NCBI GenBank assembly: GCA_963743595.1
Contig: CAVURW010000092.1
Coordinates: 1 to 14,688 of the forward strand
Reading direction: 5' to 3'
Source: CAVURW01 sp963743595
Lineage (GTDB): Bacteria > Verrucomicrobiota > Verrucomicrobiia > Methylacidiphilales > UBA1321
Length of the DNA stretch: 14,688 nt
Shown: piece after piece, positions 1 to 6,975 of the stretch
Numbering within the stretch: position 1 is the stretch's first letter
How the letters are laid out: the number at the start of each line of letters is the position of its first letter
Position numbers and translations under genes: made by a program
Notes under the pieces: model-generated
The model's input: the letters and a program-made list of their open reading frames with translations, nothing else
Told to the model about the DNA's origin: nothing
The model's database searches: none

Positions 1-183
1 GGGACAAATGTGATTGAGCTGGAGGGTAGGAATTTAGACGGGCTCGTTAATTTGCTCACCGAACACCTTTTGAGAAAGCTCTATTTGCCTGCCAATTTCG
101 AGGAATCCGACGCCGATTTGGGTCCTCGCGAAATGACGTGGATCAGTAAAGTTAACCTAACGAATGCCACCAAAGACGAATGA
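1..183 (+). CDS. C-terminal 60 residues of an unrecognised protein
   Basis: Frame 1 is open from the window edge to TGA at 181-183 and gives a 60-residue tail with a start outside the window. The segment around residues 5-30 (IELEGRNLDGLVNLL followed by TEHLLRKLYLP) looks like a real amphipathic helix, and the end is acidic (FEESDADLGP). I do not recognise a family. A second short frame begins at ATG 185, right after the stop, which suggests a former two-gene operon that the RHS material at about 298 interrupted. Confidence 0.5.
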   Translation, partial: GTNVIELEGRNLDGLVNLLTEHLLRKLYLPANFEESDADLGPREMTWISKVNLTNATKDE

Positions 184-184
184 A

Positions 185-297
185 ATGAATTTTATGATTG
201 AAGAACTTCAAGGTATCAAAAGAGCGCAACGCCGTTTGGAAGAGCAACGGAGCAGAGAGCAGCTTGGACAGAATGAATCACCGCAGGAGGATCCCTG
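185..297 (+). pseudogene. 5' fragment of an unrecognised small gene, cut by RHS material
   Basis: From ATG 185, one base after the preceding stop, the frame reads a charged helical start (MNFMIEELQGIKRAQRRLEE) with a Gln/Arg/Glu-rich continuation to about residue 37. From about 298 the recognisable RHS coding sequence lies in a different frame. The original reading frame then runs as nonsense to 574. I infer that only the first 37 or so residues of a small gene survive and that the junction with the RHS cassette lies near 285-300. The family is unknown and it is probably not functional. Confidence 0.35.
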
Positions 298-935
298 CAC
301 AAATCACACAGATCACCTATCCGTCCAAAGCAGAAACTCAGTTCACCTACGATGGTGGCGGCAACCGCGTCAAAATCGTGGAGATCAGTGCCACCGGAAC
401 CGTTACGAGTACCAAGCAATTCATCATCGCTGGTGCAGGCATCGCCGAAGAATACGACACCACCAGCACCACCCAGCCCACCAAACGGTTCTACGGCAGT
501 GGATATATTTCGTATTCAGGTTCCACCGGAACCAGCTACTTCTACACCCGCGATCATCTCGGCTCCATCCGTGAATTAACCAGCTCTACAGGCAGCGTCG
601 TAACGCGCCTCGACTACGATCCCTGGGGCGTCACTAGCGTGGTGAGTGGTACGGTGATTCCTGACTTTGCCTAGGCCGGAATGTATCAGCACCAGCCCAG
701 TGGGTTGTATTTGACCTGGGCGAGGCTTTATAACCCAACAGTGGGACGATGGACCCAGAGAGATCCAATTGAGGAATCCAGTGGACTGAATCTTTATGCC
801 TATTGCGCCAATAATCCAATTAATGAAATAGATCCTAGTGGAACAGTAGGTATTATAGTAGTAGGGCTAATGGCTGGTACTGTTATAGTGCTTGGGACGT
901 CAGTTGTGATTCTGCTACATCGACGAACACCTTAA
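298..935 (+). pseudogene. RHS-repeat core end, copy 1, with internal TAG
   Basis: This is the C-terminal part of the core of an RHS/YD-repeat protein, the large shell that encloses and delivers a variable C-terminal toxin. One frame carries YD-type repeats (FTYDGGGNRVKIVE), the KRFYGSGYI block, RDHLGSIREL, LDYDPWGVTS and the core-terminal block YQHQPSGLYLT, GRWTQRDPIEES, NLYAYCANNPINEIDPSG. The frame is continuous from about 298 to 935 except for TAG at 672-674, where copy 2 (2570-2590) has a TAC Tyr codon in the same FAYAGMYQHQ context. A single substitution explains this. Past the DPSG boundary the frame enters a hydrophobic stretch (GIIVVGLMAGTVIVLG) and stops at 935, because the toxin frame is shifted. 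The N-terminal thousand or more residues of a normal RHS protein are absent, so this is an orphan core-end cassette. Confidence 0.9.
540..850 (+). repeat. RHS core-end direct repeat, unit A
   Basis: This unit aligns with 2432-2745 in the same orientation. Identical short tracts include GATCATCTCGGCTCCAT and GGCGTCACTAGC, and the encoded protein is closely similar from RDHLGSIR to NNPI. The two units are diverged, so this is not a recent duplication. Core-end repeats of this kind are the substrate for recombination that swaps toxin tips in RHS loci. Confidence 0.8.
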
Positions 936-973
936 TTACACTCTCCCCTGAGGATACGCAAAATATCGCGATT

Positions 974-1339
974 ATGCGCCAGGCGCGGGTAACTCACGGG
1001 TACTTTACGCTTACCGGACATGGAGACGTTTCAGGAATAAGTGGTATAGAAAATGAAGACGGAAGTTTTGTCTATCCCGCCTTACGTTCTAGCGTAGATA
1101 AGGCCGTTGATGCAATTATAGCTCGTCTCAAAAAAAGTTCCTATAAAGGGCAAAACATTCAACTAAACGCCTGCGAACAAGGAAATCGGGTAAAAGATGA
1201 TTATCTTCTTAACTATGGCAACGCAACCGGTGGGCTCGCGTTCGCCCAGCGATTAGCAGATCGGCTGGGTGTGATCGTCATTGCTCCCTATTTACGATAT
1301 CCAAGGAGTAGCATTACCATTTGGCGGGACAATAATTAG
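974..1339 (+). pseudogene. RHS C-terminal toxin domain 1, candidate caspase-like/C80-type peptidase fold
   Basis: This is an open frame of 121 codons. It can be read back in the same frame to about 899, where it should join the RHS core after a one-base indel at about 900-930. Visible features are FTLTGHGD, with His at residue 16 of the ORF (bases 1019-1021), then about 50 residues later a beta strand ending in QLNACEQG, with Cys at 67 (1172-1174), then a helix and strand FAQRLADRLGVIVIAPY. An HG motif followed by an AC motif at the ends of strands is the signature of clan CD cysteine peptidases (caspases, C80 autoprocessing domains). The fold assignment is inference from these motifs. Activity as an effector or as a self-cleavage domain cannot be told apart. 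Without the core it has no good start: ATG 974 is internal and lacks a ribosome binding site. Confidence 0.55.
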
Positions 1340-1428
1340 CCAAAATAAACCAATTGGAATTTTCGTAATAGCAATCAGAGGACCATCTAATTATCGCAAG
1401 TTTTACCCTAATCCCCTTGCTGATTAAT

Positions 1429-1757
1429 ATGTTTACAATTAAAAGTTTTATCAGGTAGCACTTCTCGCAGTCTTTTTAAAAGTTCTTTCCGTTTACACGT
1501 ACGTCGAGATCAACAAAAAATATAGCCATTTGTTAGATGTCTTGGCTTCTGAAGATATCGCTCGGCTCGAGAAAGAGGCTACTTTTGAAAACAAATACGA
1601 AGCGGCATTCCATCTTCGAAATTACTATGCATTTATTCGCCACGATCGTTTAGTGGCTAAAAAGTGGGATGATATCGCACATAGGATTAATCCTAACGCA
1701 CCGAATGATTGGCCTGGTGTCGAGATTGTGGCATTTTATCATGAGCCACCAAACTGA
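1429..1757 (+). pseudogene. Immunity candidate 1, membrane-anchored TPR/Sel1-like, N-terminus frame-broken
   Basis: The main frame is open from 1443 to TGA 1757, with a TTG at 1530 as the only standard start. The upstream in-frame part encodes a hydrophobic segment (VALLAVFLKVLSVYTYVEI) that looks like a membrane anchor. ATG 1429 starts a short peptide (MFTIKSFIR) that would join this segment after a one-base shift near 1453-1458. The soluble part has paired helices (YEAAFHLRNYYAF, LVAKKWDDIAHRINP) resembling TPR/Sel1-type hairpins. Its position directly after toxin 1 (90 bases) makes it the expected cognate immunity protein. If the N-terminal break is real, only a soluble product starting at the TTG would be made. 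No family is recognised with certainty. Confidence 0.45.
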
Positions 1758-1880
1758 AGCCGCAGCCGACCATAATAGCGCATAGTACCGGAATATCTTA
1801 GGAGTAAATTAAACTTGAGTTCTTCCTGCCTTTTGTTCTAACTTTCGTCAGTTCAGGTAACTGATAGTTCTTTGACATTT

Positions 1881-2744
1881 CAGGCTCGAGTCTCCGCAAA
1901 CAAGCTCGGCGCGCAAACGGCAGGTTGGGTTCGGTATTCTGGCAGGGAACAAGCAATAACAAGCTTTACTTCCTGACCCTCAGTGGGAACCCGGCGAGAA
2001 TTGATAGTACAGGCACCAATTTCGTTGCACAAATCCCCGCTGCAACCACCGTTCAGCTAAGTGCGGAAGATCAGAAGGCAAACAAACAACCACCATATAC
2101 AACGCCTGCCTACACCGGAACAACGAGCACCGCTCCGACCTATGACAAAAACGGCAGTACAACAAAGGATTCAGCGGGCAATACCTATACGTATGATGCA
2201 AAAGGAATGTTGTTTCGGAGACGTACAAGGCGGGCGGCAACACGCAATATACTTATTATGGCGGACGTGTGCGCATTGCCGAGAGCACCGGAACCATTAA
2301 ACAGTTCATCTTTTCGGGTCTTTCCATTTCAGAGGAGTATGACGGCACGAATATTACCCAACCGGTAAAGCGATTTTACGGAAACGGATTCATTCAGTAT
2401 TCGGGAACGAATAATTCAACGGCAACGCCTTATTACTACAATAGAGATCATCTCGGCTCCATTCGTAAGCTGACGGATAAGAACGGATTGGTCGTTACAC
2501 GTTTGGACTATGATCCCTATGGCGTCACTAGCATTGTTAAGCAAGATGCCTCCAAAACCGTTCCTGACTTCGCCTACGCTGGTATGTACCAGCACCAGCC
2601 TCCGGCTATTATCTAACGTCAGCAAGGTTCTACTCGCCCAATCTGGGTAGGTGGATTACGCGAGATCCGATTGAAGAATCGGGCGGATTAAACCTCTACG
2701 CATACTGTGGCAATAATCCGATTACTAACACAGATCCAACGGGT
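1881..2744 (+). pseudogene. RHS-repeat core end, copy 2, multiply frameshifted
   Basis: This is a second RHS core-end cassette. Reading it needs several frames: QARVSANKLGAQTAGW near 1881; LYFLTLSGNPARIDSTG and a YD repeat (YDKNGSTTKDSAGNTYTYDA) in the frame of 1925; ETYKAGGNTQYTYYGGRVRI through RDHLGSIRKL, LDYDPYGVTS and FAYAGMYQHQP in the frame of 2269; then SGYYLTSARFYSPNLGRW, RDPIEESGGLNLYAY and NNPITNTDPTG in the frame of 2601. The breaks are near 1920, 2203-2212 and exactly at 2599-2601, where one base is missing from the Pro codon of QHQP-SG. The unbroken parts are typical RHS sequence, so this is a decayed gene and not a chance ORF. Confidence 0.9.
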
Positions 2745-2745
2745 T
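2432..2745 (+). repeat. RHS core-end direct repeat, unit B
   Basis: This is the partner of the unit at 540-850, in the same orientation and about 1.9 kb downstream. Both units end at the conserved DP(S/T)G boundary, after which the toxin sequences are unrelated. That is the expected layout of serial RHS tip cassettes. Confidence 0.8.
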
Positions 2746-3290
2746 TCAATCCCGAGCAGGAGCTTCAGTCAGAGATTCAGATCGGTCGAATGATTGCAAA
2801 CGGCGACAATACGAATTACATTGCAAGCTTTGAAAGACGACCCCTTGAACCTATTTACTGGCGCCGAAAACCAGGCTGTGATCGCGCGAATTGAGGCTCA
2901 AGTTGCAGGTGCTGAATTGGTTTCAAGCGAATCCGCAACATTAATTGAAGGACTTGCAGCAATAGGAAACAAAGGAGCTGCTGCTAGATTTTTAGCAACT
3001 AGACTGGTCGCATCCTCCGGCTGTCAGCAGCAAAAATTAGCCATATTGAAAAATGCACTAGATTTTCTGGCTAAAAAATTTGGCTCATCTGCCGGAGGCT
3101 TTCAGTTCGTTCCATTAGAACTTCAAGGTGGCGTCATAGGATTCTCAGGAACTGGACTTCCAGCAACTATGCTATCTACATTGATGCTCAAGCAAAAGTA
3201 TATTTTGACACCATTGCTAATCTGGTTCGTCTAAACGCAAATGGGGGAATGGCCTTCTTAAGTCAACAAGCTCTACCATTTGTGCCATAA
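2745..3290 (+). pseudogene. RHS C-terminal toxin domain 2, unknown family, frameshifted
   Basis: The domain follows the DPTG boundary of RHS copy 2. It starts in the frame of 2601 (FNPEQELQSEIQIGRMIANG), shifts between about 2810 and 2835 into the frame of 2794 (LKDDPLNLFTGAENQAV, IEAQVAGAELVSSESATL, FVPLELQGGVIGFSGTGLP), then near 3172-3183 shifts again into a frame reading DAQAKVYFDTIANLVRL and GGMAFLSQQALPFVP, which stops at TAA 3288-3290. The rebuilt domain is about 180 residues, mostly helical with a small Gly-rich beta part. I recognise no toxin family. Its stop lies 2 bases before the ATG of the following gene, the close spacing expected of a toxin-immunity pair. Confidence 0.55.
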
Positions 3291-3292
3291 AT

Positions 3293-3814
3293 ATGGAAGA
3301 ATATTCACGTGCAAACACCTATTTGGACGGTCTTAAAGGACCGGCTTTTGTGCTCGTCAGTTGCATAAATGTTGCCTTAGTTCGAAGTTCGCCTTATAGC
3401 GGAATGTTTTTGAAAAAGTATCATATTGAATCACCAACTGAAAAGCCAGACATCTATTTCTTCTTTATCCATGCAGTCGCTACCTTAAACCATTTTGATG
3501 CCAATCCATCATGTGATCAGATTGATGTAAACAAGATTTCCTCGTCATTCGTTAATGTAAAAGAAGCGCTGGACTTAATTAATAAAACAACCGCAAAGCT
3601 ACAGACTTTTCTGAGAACCTTCATATTTTTGTTGCAAGACTTCCAAGCTAATAAAGTTGAAGGGGTTTTTGATCTCCATTGGGCTATCCAAATTCTCCTT
3701 CAATCTATTATTAATGACCATTATCTCGAAACAATATTTAATACTCCAAGTGAGTATAATATGCATACGCCACACACATCGGAATCGCTTGAACATGGTT
3801 TCGACTCTGTGTAA
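3293..3814 (+). CDS. Immunity candidate 2 (173 aa), cognate of RHS toxin 2
   Basis: This is an uninterrupted ORF that begins 2 bases after the rebuilt stop of toxin 2. It reads as a largely helical soluble protein: an early hydrophobic strand (GPAFVLVSCINVALVR), a middle part rich in Phe and Ile (DIYFFFIHAVATLNHF), then long helices (VNVKEALDLINKTTAKLQTF, FDLHWAIQILLQSI). There is no signal peptide and no obvious Shine-Dalgarno, so translation may have depended on coupling to the toxin stop. The family is not recognised, and the immunity role is inferred from position only. It is notable that this gene is intact while its toxin has at least two frame breaks. Confidence 0.6.
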   Translation: MEEYSRANTYLDGLKGPAFVLVSCINVALVRSSPYSGMFLKKYHIESPTEKPDIYFFFIHAVATLNHFDANPSCDQIDVNKISSSFVNVKEALDLINKTTAKLQTFLRTFIFLLQDFQANKVEGVFDLHWAIQILLQSIINDHYLETIFNTPSEYNMHTPHTSESLEHGFDSV

Positions 3815-3821
3815 GGGTCGA

Positions 3822-4202
3822 TCATAAATCCCTCATGAGATTTAGCCAGTCAGTGGCCAGAGCGATTTTCAAACTCATGAGAACGGGGAGGGAAGGGGCG
3901 TGCACTCCGGCTTCGAGCTTTCTCAAGTATCGGGGGCTGACGCGAATCTGTTCAGCCAAGTCATTGCGCAACCGAGCGATATTGCGGCCGCAGCATCGAT
4001 CCCTGAGGTAGCGACGTAGTTCGGCCTGGAGGTTGCCTTTGAGTTGGGCGGCGCGGAGGGTATTGATGACGTCGATGGTGTTGGCGAAGAGGACGGAGTG
4101 GCCTTTTTCACAGGCGGCATGGCTAAGGGCCGTCCCAAGGTGCCTTTTTCCGCATCCCACTAAACCTAGGAAGATGACGTTGGCCGGTTGCGTTTCCGCC
4201 AA
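3822..4202 (-). pseudogene. Chimera: IS21-type IstB N-terminal piece fused to an XRE-type HTH C-terminal piece
   Basis: Residues 1-67 from a TTG at 4202 match the IstB helper ATPase of IS21 elements (NVIFLGLVGCGKRHLGTAL, HAACEKGHSVLFA, IDVINTLRAAQ, AELRRYLR). The Walker A threonine is replaced by Arg (GCGKRH), and everything after RRYLR, including Walker B, is missing. At about 4001 the same frame runs into the end of a Cro/CI-type HTH regulator (LAEQIRVSPRYLRKLEAG, HAPSLPVLMSLKIALATDW). This piece lacks about five residues between helix 1 and helix 2. The ORF is continuous by chance. No IstA and no terminal inverted repeats are visible nearby. It is a scar of an insertion element joined to another gene's remnant and probably has no function. 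Confidence 0.75.
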
Positions 4203-4384
4203 CCGCTTGACCGAAGATTAAAGTTGAACCGAGTAGTGACTTGCCGGTGTGGGCAACCTGTATAGTAGTAAGATTTGACATGGCCCTATTAAGCCAAATT
4301 CAAACGCATTTCCGTTAATGGGCATCGGGTAGGTAGCGGAACAAAGTCAGGGAAAGTGGGTAGGTAACTTTTTGGGCTTTGGAA

Positions 4385-4666
4385 ATGCCCCTTTTTGAGC
4401 CGTACATTCCGCCCAGTATGAATACTTTCACATCAGACTTTTTAAACAAGCTCCGTAACTTGGAGCTCCATCTCCTATCCCAAATCAAGGGCCAGGATCA
4501 TGTCTTGCCCCGCATTGTTTCCGTCCTCCAGCGAGGCGAATTAAACCTTTCCCATCCTTCCCGACCCAAGGGTCCTTCCTGTTCGTCGGCCCAACGGGTG
4601 TGGGTAAAACTGAAATAACCCTCGCCTTTACCGATCACCTTTACGGTCCCGGTCACGTCCACCGGT
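4385..4666 (+). pseudogene. N-terminal fragment of a ClpB/ClpX-like AAA+ ATPase with frameshift
   Basis: From ATG 4385 (or 4418) the frame encodes LRNLELHLLSQIKGQDHVLPRI and a VLQRGELNLSHPSRPKG block, the region before the Walker A motif in HSP100/ClpB-type second AAA+ domains. At 4571-4573 one base is missing. The next frame continues GSFLFVGPTGVGKTEITLAF, a perfect Walker A (GPTGVGKT, about 4588-4611), then TDHLYGPGHVHR. Similarity ends at about 4665. The expected RFDMSE block, Walker B and the rest are absent. The gene is both frameshifted and truncated, and its ATPase would not be made. Confidence 0.8.
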
Positions 4667-4771
4667 CAAATCCTGGTGGTTTTCAATCGCGCGATACCGT
4701 TCGGGGGGGCACGAAATTCCACACTCGTCGTATACGTGCGCCGAGCGGTAAAAACCAGTTCCAACAAACCA

Positions 4772-4873
4772 GAGGTCGGAGTGACATGGAAAAACAGGAT
4801 TCTGCCCTAAGATATTCTGCAATAGAGTAGACCCCGCTAGTGGAAGCGACCTTTGATAACAAATTGTCGTCAT
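4772..4873 (-). pseudogene. N-terminal scrap of a sulfotransferase-family protein
   Basis: On the minus strand from ATG 4873 the first 34 codons read MTTICYQRSLPLAGSTLLQN followed by ILGQNPVFPCHSD. This resembles the N-terminus of bacterial sulfotransferases, whose phosphosulfate-binding loop is typically LPRSGSTLL followed by LNQNP. Here the loop is LPLAGSTLL, so the usual Arg is lost. After Ser/Asp at about 4772 the frame enters sequence with no similarity and overlaps the antisense of the AAA+ scrap. The piece is short, so the assignment rests on the loop motif and the spacing to QNP. Confidence 0.55.
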
Positions 4874-5548
4874 AAACGTTGCCGATGCCAGCAGAGATCC
4901 TAACTTTCGGCAATAGGAATGTGCCTAACCATTCGTTATACCCCATAGAGAAATCAAAGCAGAAAGGCCGCGATTGTGATGGGTGCTCAAGGTGACGGAA
5001 TATATTACACAGGCATCGCCTGGAAAACCATCCAAACCTGGCTCTCCAGCTACAAACAGTATGGGCTCCCGAACTCGATCCAAGAAAGAAGCACAAGTTA
5101 TTTGCTGGTGCTGACAATGTTGAGAATGAGTCTCCATAGCTAGAACCACGCATTTCAGATTATTGCAAGATTTTTATCACACCCACTAGTTGGCACAGCT
5201 ATCCCATAAATCGCCATTGTAATTAAATAAACAATAATCATCCACGGCAGAAACTACTTCACTCACTTTAAGAACTTAGAACAACATTTGCCTCCTTGAA
5301 AATGTAACAGTATCGGAAGTTTTTATCTTGTAGAGAAGGGCCTGAACGGATTATAGAATCGGTAGATGCACTTTTGCGATACAGATTCCCACGCAGATGA
5401 TCCGAGTCCCATCGTTGATCAGTCGGTTTCGAATCGAGGGGTGCGCAAAGGTAACGCTACGGGGTGTCGGAGGGCCTTAGCTGCTTCGGTGAGCCCCATC
5501 GAGGTGTGGATCAAACACCTTCCGTGACGTTGCTTTGTCAAGATATTT
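4874..5548. other. No supportable gene; probable degraded coding sequence
   Basis: About 675 bases hold no frame I can defend. A 54-codon + frame from ATG 4979 to TAG 5141 and a neighbouring frame rich in Pro and Gly around 4990-5090 look vaguely protein-like but match nothing I know. A long minus frame across 4683-5153 is Cys/Ser/Arg-rich and low in quality. The part from 5150 to 5480 is stop-rich in all frames. By position this stretch should contain the toxin that belonged to the SUFU immunity gene at 5549, but no toxin motif is visible. Confidence 0.4.
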
Positions 5549-6238
5549 ATGAGTACCGAATCTACAGAATCTGGAACAAGAATCTATCGACACGACGTGG
5601 GTAGCGGTTTCAAACTTCCTGAGGTACCGACCATCAGCCATTCCCACTTGCCCGAAATTACCGAGCATGTGGAAAGCATCTAGGGAAGATCTGTGGAACG
5701 ATGCATAGTTCTATCCGATTTGGTGCATTTGGATGTCCTGGTTGTCAAACCCACGAAAGAGCGGCCGCTTTGGACACTGGTGACTTCCGGCATGAGCGAT
5801 AAGCCCATGAACGCACCTGAGGGGATGGAAGACTACCGTTTTGCGGAACTCGTTCTTTGCCTGCCTGGAACCTGGAACCTGACTGAGCTCCGGAACGAGG
5901 AAAATTATTGGCCCGTGAGGTTGTTAAAAACCCTGGCGCGATTTCCCCCTCAATATAATACATGGTTAGCCCCGGGGCATACCGATCCGCCTCAACCGTT
6001 TCGTCCCAGCACGAAATTTTGTTGTGCCATGCTTGGGCATTCTAAAACGGTGAATGACGATTTTGGGTATTTGGAATTATCGGACAAAGTCATCCACCTT
6101 CATGGACTATATCTCCTTTATCTCGGTGAGATGGAACTGAAATTGAAGAAGGGGTTATGGCCTTTTGATGAACTCTTCAAGAAACATAGTGTGAGCGAGC
6201 TTTTGGAGGTCTCTCGAACCGATACTACAATCAATTGA
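5549..6238 (+). pseudogene. SUFU-family immunity protein gene interrupted by one in-frame TAG
   Basis: SUFU (suppressor of fused) domain proteins in bacteria are known immunity proteins of polymorphic toxin systems. The frame from ATG 5549 reads RIYRHDVGSGFKLPEV and LPEITEHVES, the usual helix before the SUFU core. It meets TAG at codon 45 (5681-5683) and continues in the same frame through LSDLVHLDVLVVKPTKERP, TLVTSGMSDKPMNAPEG, the ELVLCLPGTW strand and NYWPVRLLKTLARFP, ending with a LYLGEMELKLKKG region and TGA 6238. Length without the stop would be 229 residues, about normal for single-domain bacterial SUFU proteins. Restart at GTG 5693, 10 bases past the TAG, would give 181 residues lacking the N-terminal helix but keeping most of the core. 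So it may be a pseudogene or a shortened gene. It leads a run of three + strand genes. Confidence 0.85.
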
Positions 6239-6286
6239 ATGTAACCTTCTGCAATCGTTATGCATGCAACGGAAGTTGGAGACAAA

Positions 6287-6937
6287 ATGATAGATAAAGA
6301 TGTGAATGTATATCCAACAATAGCTAATCAATCAGAACAAAAAAGGATATATTACGAACTTAAACCGGATTTCGAAGACGAAGAAACAGGGCCAATTCCT
6401 AGATGGCTGAATGAAAAGGAAGCATTTCAGGATTTTCCCGATCCAGATTTATCCAAACCATTCCACAACCTTCAATTTCCCTCGCAACCTAAATGGTTTT
6501 TTGATCATACGGGTCGTGATAAGCCTCTAGAGTTGGAGGATGCCTATCCGACACGTGCTCACCCTACTTGGCTTATCTCCAATCGGTTAAAAAATTTATT
6601 TGAGCAGATTGATCCAGAGGCTTTCGTGTTTATGAAAGTGGAGACGGATTACAGCAATTTTCCAAAATCGGGCCCGGACTACTGGTTCATGTACATGATG
6701 AGAGAGTTAGACTGTGTAGATGAGGAACATTCAACTATTCGATTTCAGATAAATATTCTTCCGCGTAAAAACTATCTTGCACTACTCAATGTCAAAATGC
6801 GTCCCGAAGCAGTTGGCTGGGCGCACGCTTTTCGATTAAAGTACGCTAGGCAGACTTTGATCGTTGATGACGTTATTGTCGATGCCTTCAAGGAACGTAA
6901 AATCACTGGCTTTGAATGTGACCCGATTCAAAAATAA
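6287..6937 (+). CDS. Imm11/DUF1629-like immunity protein (216 aa)
   Basis: I chose ATG 6287 over 6260 because GGAG at 6278-6281 sits five bases before it. The protein has an N-terminal tyrosine-rich start (RIYYELKP), a middle YPTRAHPTWLISNRLKNLFE with EQIDPEAFVFMKVE (residues 88-118), then DYWFMYMMRELDCVDEEHS (131-149) and a C-terminal AFRLKYARQTLIVDD / ERKITGFECDP block (181-213). The order 'ligand-like loop, helix with SxRLKxLFE, YWxxxxxRxLDCVDEEHS, FRL, ITGxxxxP' is that of DUF1629/Imm11 proteins found beside RHS and other polymorphic toxins. The exact family needs a profile search. It lies 48 bases after the SUFU gene in the same direction, with no toxin between, so it is an orphan immunity gene. 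The frame is clean. Confidence 0.65.
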   Translation: MIDKDVNVYPTIANQSEQKRIYYELKPDFEDEETGPIPRWLNEKEAFQDFPDPDLSKPFHNLQFPSQPKWFFDHTGRDKPLELEDAYPTRAHPTWLISNRLKNLFEQIDPEAFVFMKVETDYSNFPKSGPDYWFMYMMRELDCVDEEHSTIRFQINILPRKNYLALLNVKMRPEAVGWAHAFRLKYARQTLIVDDVIVDAFKERKITGFECDPIQK

Positions 6938-6975
6938 AAAATCAATTAACCGCCTAAAGAGTAAGGAGTAACTTC

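Noticed and set aside
216..419. 67-codon minus frame over RHS copy 1
   Set aside because: Antisense shadow of recognisable RHS coding sequence.
4683..5153. 156-codon minus-strand frame
   Set aside because: The composition is Cys/Ser/Arg/Trp-rich without motifs, and it overlaps the better-supported AAA+ and sulfotransferase scraps.
5420..5445. GGTTTCGAATC resembling a tRNA T-arm
   Set aside because: The stem closes on a 5-base loop, not 7, and no matching acceptor stem, anticodon arm or D-arm fits within 100 bases.
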